DNA from: Acidobacteriota bacterium
GTDB lineage: Bacteria > Acidobacteriota > Terriglobia > Versatilivoradales > Versatilivoraceae
Direction: 5' to 3'
Length of the DNA: 7,671 nucleotides
Assembly: GCA_026706225.1 (NCBI GenBank)
Contig: JAPOZE010000392.1
Location: forward strand, 1-7,671
Shown: positions 7,161 through 7,671 of the stretch, in pieces
Numbering within the stretch: position 1 is the stretch's first letter
How the letters are laid out: the number at the start of each line of letters is the position of its first letter
Program-made: the position numbers and the translations under genes
Notes under the pieces: model-generated
Seen by the model: the letters and a program-made list of their open reading frames with translations, nothing else
Database searches by the model: none
Told to the model about the DNA's origin: nothing

Positions 7161-7352
7161 TTATCCACAAAGTCCAAAAAGAGATATCCACCAAGGGCAC
7201 AAACGGAAAAAGAGTTATCCACGACGACACACGAAGGACCACGAAGGGGTTGGAGAAGGCTCAAGAGGGGTCCGCCCAAGGTCGGAAAGGGGAAAAGATA
7301 TCGACGAAGGGAAAAGACGAACCACGAATGGACACGAATGAACACCAATAAG
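7161..7352. repeat. Degenerate CACGAA-type short repeats with TTATCCAC words
   Basis: Variants of a roughly 10-nt unit recur. CACGAAGGAC and CACGAAGGGG stand back to back at 7230-7249; CACGAATGGA, CACGAATGAA and CACCAATAAG follow without gaps at 7323-7352. A related word recurs at 7161 (TTATCCACA), 7184 (ATATCCACC), 7215 (TTATCCACG) and 7298 (ATATCGACG). Similar CACGAAGG/TTATCCAC-rich islands occur, from general knowledge, between genes in many environmental bacterial genomes. No function is established. Confidence 0.75.
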
Positions 7353-7403
7353 TTGAAGGAGGTCCATCAGAATTTGTGTCTATTCGTGTTCCTTCGTGGT
7401 TCG
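7318..7403. repeat. Long imperfect inverted repeat, possible bidirectional terminator
   Basis: The left arm 7318-7349 matches the reverse complement of 7372-7403 at 27 of 32 positions, with a 22-nt spacer. Both arms begin CGAACCACGAA and are built from the same 10-nt units as the repeat island. As RNA it could fold into a long stem on either strand. A T-rich stretch (TTTATTTTC) follows the right arm, so it may terminate the ThDP gene transcript from the left and perhaps the SDR transcript from the right. It could equally be a mobile repeat of the MITE or REP kind; no target duplication was identified. Confidence 0.7.
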
Positions 7404-7474
7404 CCTTTATTTTCAAAACGACATCGATCGCCTGATTTTCCTCTGTATGATCCGTCCGCTAAGGCCCAATTGTC

Positions 7475-7671
7475 TCACCCGGAGTCACGGCTCGCCGGCG
7501 ACGCCTTGGGCTTTTTGGGGGGAGTGGCTGAAACGCCTTCCAGCCCGCCGCTGACTCTGAGGACTTCTCCCGTGATCCAGGTTGCCGCCGGACTGCAGAG
7601 AAAGGCCACGCCCTGAGCGATCTCATGGGGTTCTCCCCAGCGTCCCAGGGGAATCGACTTGGCGACCCGCC
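7475..7671 (-). CDS. Short-chain dehydrogenase/reductase, C-terminal fragment (gene continues past the right edge)
   Basis: Reading leftwards from 7669, 64 residues precede a TGA at 7475-7477. They match the classical SDR C-terminus: [13 protein letters not shown] (6-18 of the fragment), [17 protein letters not shown] (21-37) and RVSGG (38-42), which is the final strand and loop shaping the substrate pocket and dimer interface. SDR enzymes oxidise or reduce alcohols and carbonyls with NAD(P). The cofactor-binding and YxxxK parts lie outside the window, so neither cofactor nor substrate can be named. The protein continues for about 20 residues past the conserved GG, ending in a basic, proline-rich tail ([11 protein letters not shown]) that most SDRs lack. 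The gene converges on the ThDP enzyme gene, with the repeat island between them. Confidence 0.88.
   Translation of the reverse strand, partial: RVAKSIPLGRWGEPHEIAQGVAFLCSPAATWITGEVLRVSGGLEGVSATPPKKPKASPASRDSG

Larger units (their letters stand above)
7114..7474. other. Non-coding, AT-richer intergenic island between convergent genes
   Basis: These 361 bases separate two convergent stop codons and are visibly poorer in G+C than either gene. The first 45 nt hold nothing notable beyond a very small TGAG-CGAA-CTCA hairpin. About 7161-7352 carries degenerate repeats and 7318-7403 an inverted repeat. 7404-7474 shows no gene or clear signal. Small open frames on both strands here consist largely of translated repeat and are not believed to be genes. 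Confidence 0.7.

Noticed and set aside
7161..7223. A replication origin.
   Set aside because: Only one perfect DnaA box with two weaker words, no AT-rich unwinding element, and no dnaA, dnaN or similar neighbour.
7121..7351. Small open frames of 68-75 codons on both strands (minus-strand one containing VFIRVHSWFVF).
   Set aside because: They consist of translated CACGAA/TTATCCAC repeat, a known source of spurious predicted proteins, and have no convincing ribosome binding site.
7161..7352. A CRISPR array.
   Set aside because: The repeat units are about 10 nt, degenerate and contiguous, without regular unique spacers, and no cas gene is visible.

Overview
This is a gene-dense, GC-rich window from a bacterial chromosome. 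It holds five protein-coding genes that can be supported from start to stop or to the window edge, plus the tail of a sixth. GC-rich codon use and Shine-Dalgarno (SD) sites point to a free-living bacterium. The CACGAA-type intergenic repeats near the right end are a style I associate with environmental lineages such as Acidobacteriota, Planctomycetota and Verrucomicrobiota. That placement is an inference and is not proven by any marker gene here.

Minus strand, right to left (5230 down to 1): (i) a large phosphoglucomutase/phosphomannomutase with a GTG start, a strong SD site and an unusual C-terminal extension; (ii) after a 67-nt gap, a sugar-phosphate-isomerase-like TIM barrel; (iii) an OpuC-type ABC ATPase without CBS domains; (iv) a permease fused to its own substrate-binding domain, cut by the left edge. 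Genes (ii), (iii) and (iv) are joined by two ATGA start/stop overlaps, so they are almost certainly cotranslated. Together they look like a two-polypeptide importer for a small, probably betaine-like or ergothioneine-like solute, with an attached metal-dependent isomerase/epimerase-type enzyme. The mutase may head the same transcript.

Centre (5231-5466): a divergent regulatory region. It has a perfect TATAAT for the rightward gene, a TATACT for the leftward operon, and a GC-rich inverted repeat just upstream of the rightward -10.

Plus strand (5467-7113): a thiamine-diphosphate enzyme of the acetolactate-synthase superfamily. It is probably not a true acetohydroxyacid synthase; it looks closer to the decarboxylase-like (AruI-type) branch.

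Right end: 7114-7474 is non-coding and visibly AT-richer. It contains degenerate 10-nt repeats, TTATCCAC-type words and a long imperfect inverted repeat (7318-7403). Beyond it lies the C-terminus of a short-chain dehydrogenase/reductase (SDR) running leftwards from outside the window. No RNA gene, CRISPR array, insertion sequence or phage gene was seen. The most notable items are the isomerase-transporter operon, the mutase extension and the repeat island.
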